From Pseudomonas sp. FP2335 (GTDB lineage Bacteria; Pseudomonadota; Gammaproteobacteria; Pseudomonadales; Pseudomonadaceae): 64,000 bases of DNA. Each line of letters begins with the position of its first letter. The stretch's first letter is position 1. The notes beneath the pieces are model-generated. The model did not search any database, had not been told where the DNA came from, and saw only the letters and a list, made by a program, of their open reading frames with translations. Positions 9,553-17,510 of the stretch are shown piece by piece. The position numbers were made by a program, and so were the translations under genes. The stretch spans positions 3,927,501-3,991,500 of the forward strand of contig NZ_CP117437.1 of assembly GCF_030687535.1 (NCBI RefSeq), written 5' to 3'.

Positions 9553-10034
9553 AAGATCCTTCTCATGGAGGTCGGGCACTGACCGCGCAGAGAGGCCCAC
9601 TACGGCGAAATTGCCGGATTTGAGCATGGGCCCCCGGGACTGTCTGTCAGCCGAAACCCGGACATCCAAATGGATAGCAACGGGCTTGGCGAACGACTCA
9701 GTGCTGAAACGATTAAATAGTTGTAGGAGATTGGCTACATCTTCCCGATGTCGATGAGCAACGGATGCTCTCAACGAAAATATTTTCCTTCCTATTTCAA
9801 TTACTTAATTAATAAGCACGGCACTCCATGACTTTTTTTCGGCGGAATTGCCTGTCAGAAACGTCGAATTAATGACGTTATTTTTATGGCAGCTTCTATC
9901 ACGCATTTCCGCTACATATGTAGGACAAATCCCCTGGTTGAATGGCTTTTCGAGCGCCGATGACTGTTCTGGAAGAACGGATCGCCCCGAACCCGCCAGG
10001 GTGTCCGCTGACGGTTTTTGACATCAAGGATGAG
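9553..10034. other. Intergenic region between NRPS relic and LuxR gene
   Basis: This divergent region of about 480 bases includes an AT-rich stretch near 9780-9830 that could hold promoters for both the relic and the LuxR gene. Frames running through it are short and unlike known proteins. I see no tRNA, clear sRNA or terminator hairpin. Confidence 0.5.
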
Positions 10035-10835
10035 ATGGCTATGAGTTTGACGCAGAGCATTGGCACCCCCGAGAGCCCGCATTTCTATGCCGAAATGGGT
10101 GAGTTGATTGCCAACAGCGGCCACGGGGATTTTGCCGCGAACATGCTGCATCTGGTGGACAAATGGGTGCCGATCCATCTGGTGGACCTCAGCGAATGGA
10201 CCCTCGACGAAGCGCGCGACACGGTGCTCGACATCAAGTTGCTGGGCAGCGCCGGGATCAGACAGGCTTTGTCAGCACCGCAGATCGTGCACCCGCCCAG
10301 CGACCATCCCCTGTTGCGGGACATGTTGCACATGCAAGACCCGTTGCTGATCCAGATGAAGGCCAAGGCCCATAGCGCCCATCCCCGGGGCGGTTCGCAC
10401 CAGTGCAACCTGGTGTCACGCCAGGGCAACCGGCGCTGTGTGATTTCGTTCTACCGCCCACCGACCCAGCGCGGGTTTTCCCTGGCCGAGTTGTCGTTTC
10501 TCAAGTGCCTGTCGGACACCCTGCTGCCGCTGATGGAGCGCCACGCGCAGATCCTGCGCCAGGCCCCCGCCGTCGACAGCGAACCGGCCCCCACCTCACT
10601 CGAGCAGTCGCAGTTGCAACGTGAGTTCTACAAGCGCCTGGCCCTCAGCGAGGTGACCCTGTCGGCGCGCGAGCAGGAGGTGTGCCTGGGGCTGTTGACC
10701 GGCGGCACCGTGCCGCAGATGGCGGAAAAACTCAGCGTGAAAAACAGCTCGATCGAAACCTACCTCAAGCGCGCCGCCGCCAAGCTGGGCGTGAGCGGCC
10801 GGCATGGTTTGGCCAAATGGATGGTGGGCGCCTGA
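10035..10835 (+). CDS. LuxR-type transcriptional regulator (lipopeptide-cluster type)
   Basis: This regulator ends in a classic LuxR helix-turn-helix (LSAREQEVCLGLLTGGTVPQ, then SSIETYLKRAAAKLGV). The N-terminal 190 residues have no obvious autoinducer-binding or response-receiver signature, as in the LuxR proteins that flank cyclic lipopeptide synthetases. ATG 10035 has AAGGA four bases before it, and an in-frame ATG at 10041 would give better spacing; the frame also extends back to 9942. Its stop overlaps (ATGA) the start of an efflux-factor relic, and an NRPS relic lies divergently upstream, so its original targets seem lost. It may persist as an orphan regulator. Confidence 0.8.
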   Translation: MAMSLTQSIGTPESPHFYAEMGELIANSGHGDFAANMLHLVDKWVPIHLVDLSEWTLDEARDTVLDIKLLGSAGIRQALSAPQIVHPPSDHPLLRDMLHMQDPLLIQMKAKAHSAHPRGGSHQCNLVSRQGNRRCVISFYRPPTQRGFSLAELSFLKCLSDTLLPLMERHAQILRQAPAVDSEPAPTSLEQSQLQREFYKRLALSEVTLSAREQEVCLGLLTGGTVPQMAEKLSVKNSSIETYLKRAAAKLGVSGRHGLAKWMVGA

Positions 10836-10935
10836 TGCACAACCTCAGATTCTCCACGCTGGCCCTGGCCTGCCTGCTGGGCGCTGGTGGCCGAGGTCAA
10901 CCTGCACACCGCGCTGGGCGGCGCGTGGGGCGTCA
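10835..10935 (+). pseudogene. Internally deleted outer-membrane efflux factor (OprM/NodT family)
   Basis: The frame from ATG 10835 reads a signal-peptide start (MHNLRFSTLALACLLGA). In another frame the next bases read LVAEVNLHTALGGAWG, which is the C-terminal signature of RND/ABC outer-membrane factors. About 400 internal codons are therefore deleted and the two ends are fused. The start overlaps the LuxR stop by ATGA. The remnant runs into the 3' end of hpaA on the other strand. NodT-like factors of this type accompany lipopeptide synthetase loci. Confidence 0.7.
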
Positions 10936-11790
10936 CAGCCCCGACTGCCGCAACCGATACTCCCCCGGCGTCAGTTGCGCATAACGCAGGAAAAACCGGC
11001 TGAAATACGCCGGGTCCTTGAACCCCAGCTGGTAGCAGACTTCATTCGCCGAGCTGCCGGTAAACAGCAGCAGACGCTTGGCTTCCTGCATCACCCGCTC
11101 CAGGATCAGGCGCTTGGACGGCAGGTCGGCCAGGCGTCGGCACACCTCGTTGAGCCTGGCCGGCGTGACGCCAATCGCCTCGGCGTAGCGGGCCAGCGGC
11201 CAGTGTTCCAGGTAGTGGGCTTCGATCAGTTCGTTGAAACGATGGAAGATGCGCAGGTCTTCATGCCGCGTCGGACGTGCCGGCAGGGAGTGGGCGCACA
11301 GACGCAGCAAGCGGATCATGATCAACCGCGTGAGGCTGTCGAGGGCGGCGGCGCGCCCTGCCCGCTCGGCGTTGATCTCGCTGCACAGTTCTTCGAAGAG
11401 TTGATCCAGGCCCTGGCTGTCAGGCGCCAATGCGACGCAAGCCGAGCCTGAGGCGAGGCTGGGATCGGCATCGATCAATGCCCATACCAACTGCTGGCGC
11501 ACCGTCAGCACGTGCCCATCGGCGTCCGCTTCAGTGACAAAGGCGTGGGGCACCGTCGGCGCCGTGAGGAAAAACATCGGCCCCGATTCGACGTACTGGC
11601 GATCGTCCAGATACACCCGCACCACGCCGCTCTTGACGTAATGCACCTGGAAAAACCGGTCATGCCGATGCACCGGCATATTGCGCCCGAAAAATCCCGC
11701 CAGGTTGGCCAGCCGGTCGTAATGCACCTCGGCGTCGCTGTAACGCTGGTCGTAGACCTGCCCGATGTTGATGTTGGGGATCGGCTTCAC
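10933..11790 (-). CDS. hpaA: HpaA, AraC-family regulator of 4-hydroxyphenylacetate catabolism
   Basis: This AraC-family activator has an N-terminal cupin sensing domain (PVHRHDRFFQVHYVKSG) and a C-terminal double HTH (RYAEAIGVTPARLNEVCR and ANEVCYQLGFKDPAYFSRFF). The opening MKPIPNINIGQVYDQRYSDA and 285 aa length match HpaA, which responds to 4-hydroxyphenylacetate and activates the hpaBC hydroxylase. It is divergent from hpaX, whose promoter region it shares. No hpaBC or meta-cleavage genes occur here, so its main targets must lie elsewhere. Confidence 0.85.
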   Translation of the reverse strand: MKPIPNINIGQVYDQRYSDAEVHYDRLANLAGFFGRNMPVHRHDRFFQVHYVKSGVVRVYLDDRQYVESGPMFFLTAPTVPHAFVTEADADGHVLTVRQQLVWALIDADPSLASGSACVALAPDSQGLDQLFEELCSEINAERAGRAAALDSLTRLIMIRLLRLCAHSLPARPTRHEDLRIFHRFNELIEAHYLEHWPLARYAEAIGVTPARLNEVCRRLADLPSKRLILERVMQEAKRLLLFTGSSANEVCYQLGFKDPAYFSRFFLRYAQLTPGEYRLRQSGL

Positions 11791-11842
11791 GCTGCTCTCT
11801 TCTTGTTGTTTTAACGCTGCTGGATTTTGCCACGCTTGACGG

Positions 11843-11870
11843 TAGTTAACATATTAAATATAACGTTAAC
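11843..11870. promoter_or_regulatory. Candidate operator between hpaA and hpaX
   Basis: The divergent hpaA-hpaX region holds TAGTTAACATATTAAATA (11843-11860), with a second GTTAAC at 11865-11870, so two GTTAAC palindromes sit 20 bases apart. The first site shares TAGTTAACATRTTA with a site upstream of the FeaR-like gene (17440-17457) and resembles one upstream of hpaR (13713-13730). The likely binding protein is HpaR (MarR family), by inference. Confidence 0.6.
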
Positions 11871-11965
11871 ACATGAACGATCTGCCGCAAGGTCGGCGTG
11901 ATTGTTCGAGGCGGGCCGCGACAGGCCCTTCTCCCCACGGCCACTCAAACAAAAAGTACAACACT

Positions 11966-13270
11966 ATGAGCACCGTCAATTCCATCGCCAGCCGCGAGCT
12001 GGCCGAGCACGATCGCACCCATCGTTTAGTCACCTGGCGCCTCATGCCGTTGCTGCTGGTGTGTTACCTGTTCGCCCATCTGGACCGCATCAACATCGGC
12101 TTCGCCAAGATGCAGATGAGCAGCGATCTGCACTTTAGCGACACGGTCTACGGCTTCGGCGCCGGGTTGTTTTTTATCGCCTACGCGCTGTTTGGCGTGC
12201 CCAGCAACATGGCGCTGGACCGCGTCGGGCCGAGGCGCTGGATCGCCAGCCTGATGGTGGTGTGGGGCCTGTTGTCCACCGGCATGTTGTGGGTGGAAAG
12301 CGCCCGTGGCTTCTACGTGCTGCGTTTTTTGCTGGGGGTGGCCGAGGCCGGGTTTTTTCCGGGGATCCTGGTGTTTCTCAACCGCTGGTATCCGGCACGC
12401 CGACGTGCCCAGGTCACCGCGCTGTTCGCGATTGCGGTGCCGATGGCCGGGGTGTTGGGCGGGCCGCTGTCGGGGGCGATCCTCGAACACTTCCACAACG
12501 TAGGCAGCCTGCGCGGCTGGCAGTGGATGTTCCTGATCGAAGGCGCGCCCGTGGTGCTGTTGGGGTTGGTGGTGCTCAAGTGGCTACCGGATGGTTTCGA
12601 CTCGGTGCCGTGGCTGAGCGCCGCGCAGAAGCAGCAACTGCATGCGCAACTGCGCAGCGAAGAACAACGCAAGACCATCACCTCGTTCAGCGGCATCCTG
12701 CGTGACCCGCAGGTGTGGCTGCTGGTCGCGGTGTACTTTGCGGTGATGCTGGCAGTGAACACCCTGGCGTTCTGGATGCCGACCCTGATCCACGGCGCGG
12801 GCATCGGCCGCGACAGCCAGGTCGGCCTGCTCAGCGCCGTGCCTTACCTGGCCGGGTGTTTTTTCATGATCGGCTGTGGGCGCTCGTCCGACCGCTTGCG
12901 TGAACGCCGCTGGCACCTGTGCGTGCCGCTGTTGATGGCGGCGCTGGGCATTGCCGTCGCCGGGCTGGCGCCGGAAAACCCGCTGCTGGTGATGGGCGGG
13001 CTGGTGCTGGCAGGCATGGGCGCGAGCGCCGCGTTGCCGATGTTCTGGCAACTGCCGCCGGCGTTTTTGTCCAACACCACCCAGGCGGCGGGCATCGCAA
13101 TGATCAGTTCGTTCGGCAGCGTGGCAGCGTTCCTCGCACCGTACCTGATCGGCTGGATGCGCGATGCCACCCAGAGCGCCAGCCTGGCGCTCTACGTGCT
13201 TGCGCTGTTCATCGCGCTCGGCGGTTTGCTGGTGCTGCGCACCCACGCCGCCATCGTCAATCCGCGCTAG
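11966..13270 (+). CDS. hpaX: HpaX, MFS transporter for 4-hydroxyphenylacetate
   Basis: This is a 12-TM major facilitator of the anion:cation symporter subfamily (434 aa). The first helices contain YLFAHLDRINIGFAKMQM, the typical DR-x-NIG signature of this subfamily, and RWIASLMVVWG follows. Its position next to hpaA and hpaR supports 4-hydroxyphenylacetate (or a related aromatic acid) as substrate. ATG 11966 fits the family start (MSTVNSIAS), though no strong ribosome site precedes it; the frame extends back to 11873. It converges on hpaR with a four-base overlap of the 3' ends. Confidence 0.85.
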   Translation: MSTVNSIASRELAEHDRTHRLVTWRLMPLLLVCYLFAHLDRINIGFAKMQMSSDLHFSDTVYGFGAGLFFIAYALFGVPSNMALDRVGPRRWIASLMVVWGLLSTGMLWVESARGFYVLRFLLGVAEAGFFPGILVFLNRWYPARRRAQVTALFAIAVPMAGVLGGPLSGAILEHFHNVGSLRGWQWMFLIEGAPVVLLGLVVLKWLPDGFDSVPWLSAAQKQQLHAQLRSEEQRKTITSFSGILRDPQVWLLVAVYFAVMLAVNTLAFWMPTLIHGAGIGRDSQVGLLSAVPYLAGCFFMIGCGRSSDRLRERRWHLCVPLLMAALGIAVAGLAPENPLLVMGGLVLAGMGASAALPMFWQLPPAFLSNTTQAAGIAMISSFGSVAAFLAPYLIGWMRDATQSASLALYVLALFIALGGLLVLRTHAAIVNPR

Positions 13271-13689
13271 CGCTTGATGTTTTTCAGGTCATCGAGCAGG
13301 CCCAACAGGGTCTGCAATTTCTCGTCGCCCAATTCATCCTGCAAACGCTGGTAGTTGGCTTCCATGCACGAGCTCATGGCCTCGAAACTTTCCCTGCCCT
13401 TGTCCGCCAGGGTCACCAATACGCGGCGCTGGTCCTGCTCGGCCTTGCGGCGATGCACCATGCCGGCGGCTTCCATGCGTACCAGCACGCCGGTCATGCT
13501 CGGTTTGAGGATGCAGGCCAGTTCGGCCAACTGGTAAATCTCCAGCTCACCGTGCTGTTCGAGGATGCGGATGATGCGCCACTGCTGCTCGGTCAGGCCG
13601 TGCTCATTCAGGGACGGGCGGAAAAAACTCATGGCGGCTTCGCGGGCTTGCAACAGGATCAAGGTCAGGGACTGGCGAGGTTTGAGCAT
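13267..13689 (-). CDS. hpaR: HpaR, MarR-family repressor of homoprotocatechuate degradation
   Basis: This MarR-family winged-helix repressor starts SLTLILLQAREAAMSFFRP, followed by LTEQQWRIIRIL, matching HpaR closely. The DNA-recognition region is LAELACILKPSMTGVLVRME, and the wing contains DQRRVLVTLADKG. HpaR represses homoprotocatechuate genes until 4-hydroxyphenylacetate-derived ligands bind. ATG 13689 matches the family start; a GTG at 13704 is possible. A palindromic site at 13713-13730 sits just upstream and may serve autoregulation. Confidence 0.85.
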   Translation of the reverse strand: MLKPRQSLTLILLQAREAAMSFFRPSLNEHGLTEQQWRIIRILEQHGELEIYQLAELACILKPSMTGVLVRMEAAGMVHRRKAEQDQRRVLVTLADKGRESFEAMSSCMEANYQRLQDELGDEKLQTLLGLLDDLKNIKR

Positions 13690-13712
13690 AGGGATCAGGG
13701 TCACGATGGATT

Positions 13713-13730
13713 TGATTAATAATTTAACGA
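13713..13730. promoter_or_regulatory. Candidate HpaR autoregulatory site
   Basis: Read on the minus strand this is TCGTTAAATTATTAATCA, a diverged version of the site between hpaA and hpaX (about 13 of 18 positions agree by eye). It lies 24-41 bases before the hpaR start, a usual place for autorepression. Confidence 0.45.
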
Positions 13731-13896
13731 AACTCTAGCATTCCCTGCCGGCAAGTGCGCGCTATACGTTTGGCGCGTGCTGCCGGTGGCGCCCAGAATC
13801 AAAACCCCGGGCACGCAGGATCAAGACTTCCACCCCGTCAGGGCCCTTAATGGAGGCATCCGCTTTAGCGCCTTCCTTCACCTTTCAGGCTGCGCC

Positions 13897-15195
13897 ATGA
13901 TCAACATCGAAACCCCCACGTATTACACCGCCACCAAGAAGTACAACCTGAGTTTCCCGACCCTGGAGCAGGACATCGACGCCGACGTCGTGGTGATCGG
14001 CGGCGGTTTCTCCGGGATCAACACGGCCCTGGAGCTGGCCGAAAAAGGTCTCACCAATATCGTCGTGCTGGAAGCGCGCTACCTCGGTTTTGGCGGTACC
14101 GGCCGCAATGGCGGGCAGATCATGGCCGGCATCGGCCACGACCTGGAAAAGATCAAGAAGGACGTGGGCGAAGACGGCCTGCGCCAGGTGTTCGAGATCA
14201 GCGACCTGGGCGCCGACATCATCAAGCACCGCATCGCCAAGTACAACATCGATGCGGATTTCTGCCACGGCTACGGCTACATGGGCTTCAACGCCCGCCA
14301 GGAAAAAACCCTGCGTGCCTGGGAGAAAGATTTCAAGTCGATCAACAGCCAGCACGAGATCCGCTTTCTCGGCGGCTCCGACGTGCAGCAGATCATCGGT
14401 TCAAAGGCCTACACCAGTGCCCTGCTGCACATGGGCGGCGGCCATGTGCACTCGTTGAACCTGCTGCTGGGCGAAGCCACCGCGCTGGCCAGCCACGGCG
14501 TGCGGATTTTCGAGAACAGCCCGGCGCTGGAGGTCAGCTACGGCGAACGCATCACCGTGCGCACCGGGCGCGGTTCGGTGCGGGCCAGCAAGCTGCTGTG
14601 GGCCTGTGACAGTTTCCTCAACAAACTGGAACCGCAGCTGCACCGTTCGACCATCAACACCTATGCGTTCCAGATGATGACCGAGCCGTTGCCCGAAGAA
14701 TTGATCCAGCGCATCAGCCCGATTCGCGGGGCCTACAGCGACATCCGCCCGGTGATCGACTACTACCGCGTGACCAATGAAAACCGCCTGCTGTTCGGTG
14801 CCGCGACGCCGCTGGTGGAGCATATTCCCGGCGATCTCAAGGCGTGGAACCGCCACCTTATGCTGAAGATTTTCCCGTACCTCAAGGAGGTGAAAATCGA
14901 CCTCGCCTGGGGCGGCCCGATGGCGTGCAGCCCCAACCTGTTCCCGCAGATCGGCACCTTGCCGGGGCGCAGCAATGCGTTTTTCGTGCAGGGCTATTCC
15001 GGCTTTGGCGTGACCCCCAGCCACATCATCTGCAAGGTCCTGGCCGAAGGCATGAGCGAAGGCTCGGCGCGCTATGACCTGCTCAGCTCAATCCCGCGCC
15101 CGACCATTATCGGCAAGGACGCCATCCGCCCCTTGCTGCTGACGGCGGGCAAATCCTGGCACCAACTTTCCGGCTATTGGAACGGGCGCCGCTAA
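13897..15195 (+). CDS. FAD-dependent oxidoreductase (DAO family, PuuB/PauB-like)
   Basis: This 432 aa flavoprotein has an N-terminal dinucleotide-binding motif (VVVIGGGFSGINTALELAEKG), the acidic VVLEA end of the second strand, and the family motif GGTGRNGGQIMAGIG. The C-terminal FVQGYSGFGVTPSH is the closing flavin motif of the DAO family. Nearest named relatives are gamma-glutamylputrescine oxidase PuuB and Pseudomonas PauB, which oxidise polyamine conjugates; other amine substrates are equally possible. It forms a two-gene unit with the cupin gene 29 bases downstream. Confidence 0.8.
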   Translation: MINIETPTYYTATKKYNLSFPTLEQDIDADVVVIGGGFSGINTALELAEKGLTNIVVLEARYLGFGGTGRNGGQIMAGIGHDLEKIKKDVGEDGLRQVFEISDLGADIIKHRIAKYNIDADFCHGYGYMGFNARQEKTLRAWEKDFKSINSQHEIRFLGGSDVQQIIGSKAYTSALLHMGGGHVHSLNLLLGEATALASHGVRIFENSPALEVSYGERITVRTGRGSVRASKLLWACDSFLNKLEPQLHRSTINTYAFQMMTEPLPEELIQRISPIRGAYSDIRPVIDYYRVTNENRLLFGAATPLVEHIPGDLKAWNRHLMLKIFPYLKEVKIDLAWGGPMACSPNLFPQIGTLPGRSNAFFVQGYSGFGVTPSHIICKVLAEGMSEGSARYDLLSSIPRPTIIGKDAIRPLLLTAGKSWHQLSGYWNGRR

Positions 15196-15224
15196 CTATT
15201 TTTTACTCATCAGGAGCAACTGCC

Positions 15225-15590
15225 ATGACCCTTACCACCCTCAAGCACAATATCCAGCTGTCCGAACTCGACGCCTGGGGCAGCGTGGCCGACCTCGGTT
15301 CCGAAATCCTCGAAGGCGAAGTGCGTGCCTTCGGCAAAATGACCTTTGGTGCACCTACCGACGCGATCAGCAGCGCCTACTTCGGTACGACACAGGGCAA
15401 GTTCCGCATGGTCTATCCGTTCAATGAGCAGGCCACCGTCGTGACCGGGGAAGTGATCCTCACCGACGAGTCCACCGGCCAGTCCACACGCTTCAAGACC
15501 GGTGACAGCTGGTTCGTCACCCAGGGCACGCCGGTGTTGTGGGAAGTGGTCAGCGAGAGTTTCGTCAAACACTACTTTGCCGTTGCCTGA
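15225..15590 (+). CDS. Small cupin protein (DUF861/EutQ-like)
   Basis: This is a single-domain cupin of 121 aa with the beta-barrel pattern EATVVTGEVILTDE-like core (QATVVTGEVILTDESTGQ) and GDSWFVTQGTPVLWEV. Such proteins follow PuuB-type oxidases in Pseudomonas; the role may be to bind or isomerise a reactive product. ATG 15225 has CAGGAG at 15211-15216. It ends just before a large REP hairpin that may act as a transcription stop. Confidence 0.8.
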   Translation: MTLTTLKHNIQLSELDAWGSVADLGSEILEGEVRAFGKMTFGAPTDAISSAYFGTTQGKFRMVYPFNEQATVVTGEVILTDESTGQSTRFKTGDSWFVTQGTPVLWEVVSESFVKHYFAVA

Positions 15591-15621
15591 CAAACCCTTC
15601 GCTCCGGGGCCCCCCTGACCC

Positions 15622-15757
15622 TTGTAGTGAGCGGGCTTGCCCCGCGCTGGGGGGCGAAGCCGCCCCAAATCCAAACACCGCGGATTACCTGACTCACCGC
15701 AGCGGTCTTATTGGGGCGGCTTCGCCACCCAGCGCGGGGCAAGCCCGCTCACTACAA
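15622..15757. repeat. REPIN, class A (two inverted REP units)
   Basis: An inverted repeat whose arms begin GTAGTGAGCGGGCTTGCC, with internal arms GGGGCGAAGCCGCCCC and GGGGCGGCTTCGCC, spans about 135 bases. This is a REP doublet able to form a long hairpin. It abuts the 3' end of the REP-associated transposase gene and is matched by a similar doublet at 16306-16436. Confidence 0.88.
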
Positions 15758-16249
15758 TCAGAGCCAGGTGGCGTCCCAGAGTGAATAGTCGCCTAGGTGT
15801 TCAACCAAACCAGCCCGCAACGGGTTGGCCACGATATAACGCGCCATAGTGCGAATATCATCCTCCACACGCACAGCCCTATCGTAATAACCGGGTTGCC
15901 ATACACGCGCTTGGCTTTGTCGACACCTGTTGATCGTCAGCGTACTGCGCGACTTGATACGACGTACCACGTCGCCCAGCGTCTGCTGCTTTAACTCAAA
16001 CAGCCAATGAAGATGATCAGGCATGATGACCCACGCCAGCGAGTCGACCAGACCAAGCTCGTGCACCTGGCGGAACTCGGCCACCAGTAGGCGACCGAGG
16101 AACAGGTCGGTGAACAAGCGCTGGCGGTGGTGAGTGACAATAGTGATGAGGTAGCTGCGTCCGTGCTCCGAGTAGCGGCCGTGACGCAGACGATGGGTTT
16201 GAGGTGTTGAGCGCAATCCGTTGCTCCTGGGCAAAGTCCCTAAGAGCAT
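15758..16249 (-). CDS. REP-associated tyrosine transposase (RAYT)
   Basis: This Y1/HUH single-strand transposase-like enzyme is thought to mobilise or process REP sequences. The paired metal-binding histidines are in WVIMPDHLHWLFE, the catalytic Tyr is likely in WQPGYYDRAVR, and RYIVANPLRAGLVEHLGDYS is the typical C-terminus. ATG 16249 gives 163 aa, the usual RAYT size; a TTG at 16234 after TTAGGGAC is possible. It is flanked on both sides by class A REPINs, the arrangement known for RAYTs. It appears intact. Confidence 0.88.
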   Translation of the reverse strand: MLLGTLPRSNGLRSTPQTHRLRHGRYSEHGRSYLITIVTHHRQRLFTDLFLGRLLVAEFRQVHELGLVDSLAWVIMPDHLHWLFELKQQTLGDVVRRIKSRSTLTINRCRQSQARVWQPGYYDRAVRVEDDIRTMARYIVANPLRAGLVEHLGDYSLWDATWL

Positions 16250-16305
16250 TAACACTAGCCAGCGATTTACAGCCAACCAGCCCCACATAGTGACCAAATA
16301 AGTCT

Positions 16306-16436
16306 GTAGTGAGCGGGCTTGCCCCGCGCTGGGGGGCGCAGCCGCCCCAACAAGACCGCTGCGGTGTTTCAGAAGGACCGCGGTGCCTGGGTTTGGGGCG
16401 GCTGCGCCACCCAGCGCGGGCAAGCCCGCTCACTAC
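16306..16436. repeat. REPIN, class A (upstream of RAYT)
   Basis: This doublet has outer arms GTAGTGAGCGGGCTTGCC and its inverse, with internal GGGGCGCAGCCGCCCC and GGGGCGGCTGCGCC. The internal arm has GCGCAGC where the first doublet has GCGAAGC, so the two are not recent copies. It lies upstream of the RAYT and downstream of the AraC regulator stop. Confidence 0.88.
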
Positions 16437-16458
16437 GGCGCCTTACAAATGCCCCGGT

Positions 16459-17397
16459 CTAGCCCGCCGCCTGCATCCGGCTCGAACGGAAATCCTTCGG
16501 CGACACTTCAAACTGCTTCTTGAACGAACGACTGAAATGCGCCGAGTCGGTAAAGCCCCATTTGTAGGCGATCGAGGTGATCGACTCGCTGCGCAAGAAC
16601 GGGTTGGTCAAATCATCCGCGCTGCGTTTGAGCCGTGCGCGCTGGATGTAGCGGCAGACGCTGTCGTCCTGCTCCTCAAACAACCGGTACAAGTGGCGCA
16701 CCGAGATGTTCAAGCGGTTGGCCAGGCCGATCGGGCTCAGGCCCGGTTGGCTGAGTGACTCGTCAATGACCTTCTGTACATAACTGCGCAGGTTGTTGCC
16801 CTGCAACGACGCCACGCCCTCGCGGCCGTCATCGCCCTGCTCCAACGCCGAGCCCAGCAGCGAAACAAAAGCCGATTGCAGCGCCTCGACTTCACCGCCG
16901 CCATCCTCTGAGTTGTCCTTGCACAGTTGATCCATCAACACATGCAACATGCGCCCGCAGGCTTTGGTCGAGGAGATCTTGCCGAACGCACGCCCATCGC
17001 CACCCAGGTGTTTGCACACATCGGCGCGCGACAGGGACAGCGAGGCGTGTTCGATCAGGCCGAAGGGGATGATCTCAATGGAGCCCACCGAGTCCATCAG
17101 CAGCATCTCGCCAGGCGCCAGTTGCAGGGTCTGGCCGTTCTGTACGATCTGCGAGTAACCGCTGCGCTGGCTGACCAGGAAACAGTCCTGGTCGTTGTCG
17201 TGGTCGGCGTGGTGCGCCGGGCGCTTGATCAGCCCGGCATTGGTGCGCAGCATGGCAAGGCCGCGCGGCAAGTTGCTGATCTCGCCGATGAACAGCGAGC
17301 GGTTGAACGCCAGTTCCGTATCGAAATAGCCGCACGCGGCGCGCAGCTCCCGATTCCAAGTGTCCAGCCCGTCGTGCGCACGCTGAGGGATGCTCAT
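16459..17397 (-). CDS. AraC-family regulator, FeaR-like
   Basis: This protein of about 312 aa has the AraC-binding-like N-terminal domain and a C-terminal AraC HTH (ANRLNISVRHLYRLFEEQ; SITSIAYKWGFTDSAHFSRS). The layout and sequence style match FeaR, the activator of phenylethylamine/tyramine oxidation genes, and a FeaB-like aldehyde dehydrogenase lies 4 kb away. ATG 17397 has GGAG seven bases upstream. A near-perfect 18-base palindrome sits 43-60 bases before the start. The ligand is presumably an aromatic amine or aldehyde, by inference. Confidence 0.75.
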   Translation of the reverse strand: MSIPQRAHDGLDTWNRELRAACGYFDTELAFNRSLFIGEISNLPRGLAMLRTNAGLIKRPAHHADHDNDQDCFLVSQRSGYSQIVQNGQTLQLAPGEMLLMDSVGSIEIIPFGLIEHASLSLSRADVCKHLGGDGRAFGKISSTKACGRMLHVLMDQLCKDNSEDGGGEVEALQSAFVSLLGSALEQGDDGREGVASLQGNNLRSYVQKVIDESLSQPGLSPIGLANRLNISVRHLYRLFEEQDDSVCRYIQRARLKRSADDLTNPFLRSESITSIAYKWGFTDSAHFSRSFKKQFEVSPKDFRSSRMQAAG

Positions 17398-17439
17398 GGG
17401 GTGTCTCCGCAATGGCTTCTTTTTGTTGTTCTCGGGCAA

Positions 17440-17457
17440 TAGTTAACATGTTAGCTA
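17440..17457. promoter_or_regulatory. Palindromic operator candidate before the FeaR-like gene
   Basis: TAGTTAACATGTTAGCTA is an almost perfect palindrome, and its first 14 bases match the hpaA-hpaX site apart from one purine. Being present in front of two separate aromatic-compound regulators suggests a shared factor, perhaps HpaR. Confidence 0.55.
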
Positions 17458-17510
17458 TATGCGCGCAACAACAACCTGTCTGCCCATTACGGTTGCACTA
17501 ATGATGCCAA

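Noticed and set aside
9454..9774. 106-codon minus-strand frame
   Set aside because: Its 3' half is the NRPS relic in the wrong frame; the 5' half has no family pattern.
15622..16436. Repeats around the RAYT as a CRISPR array
   Set aside because: They are inverted REP doublets with no equal spacers; no cas gene is near.
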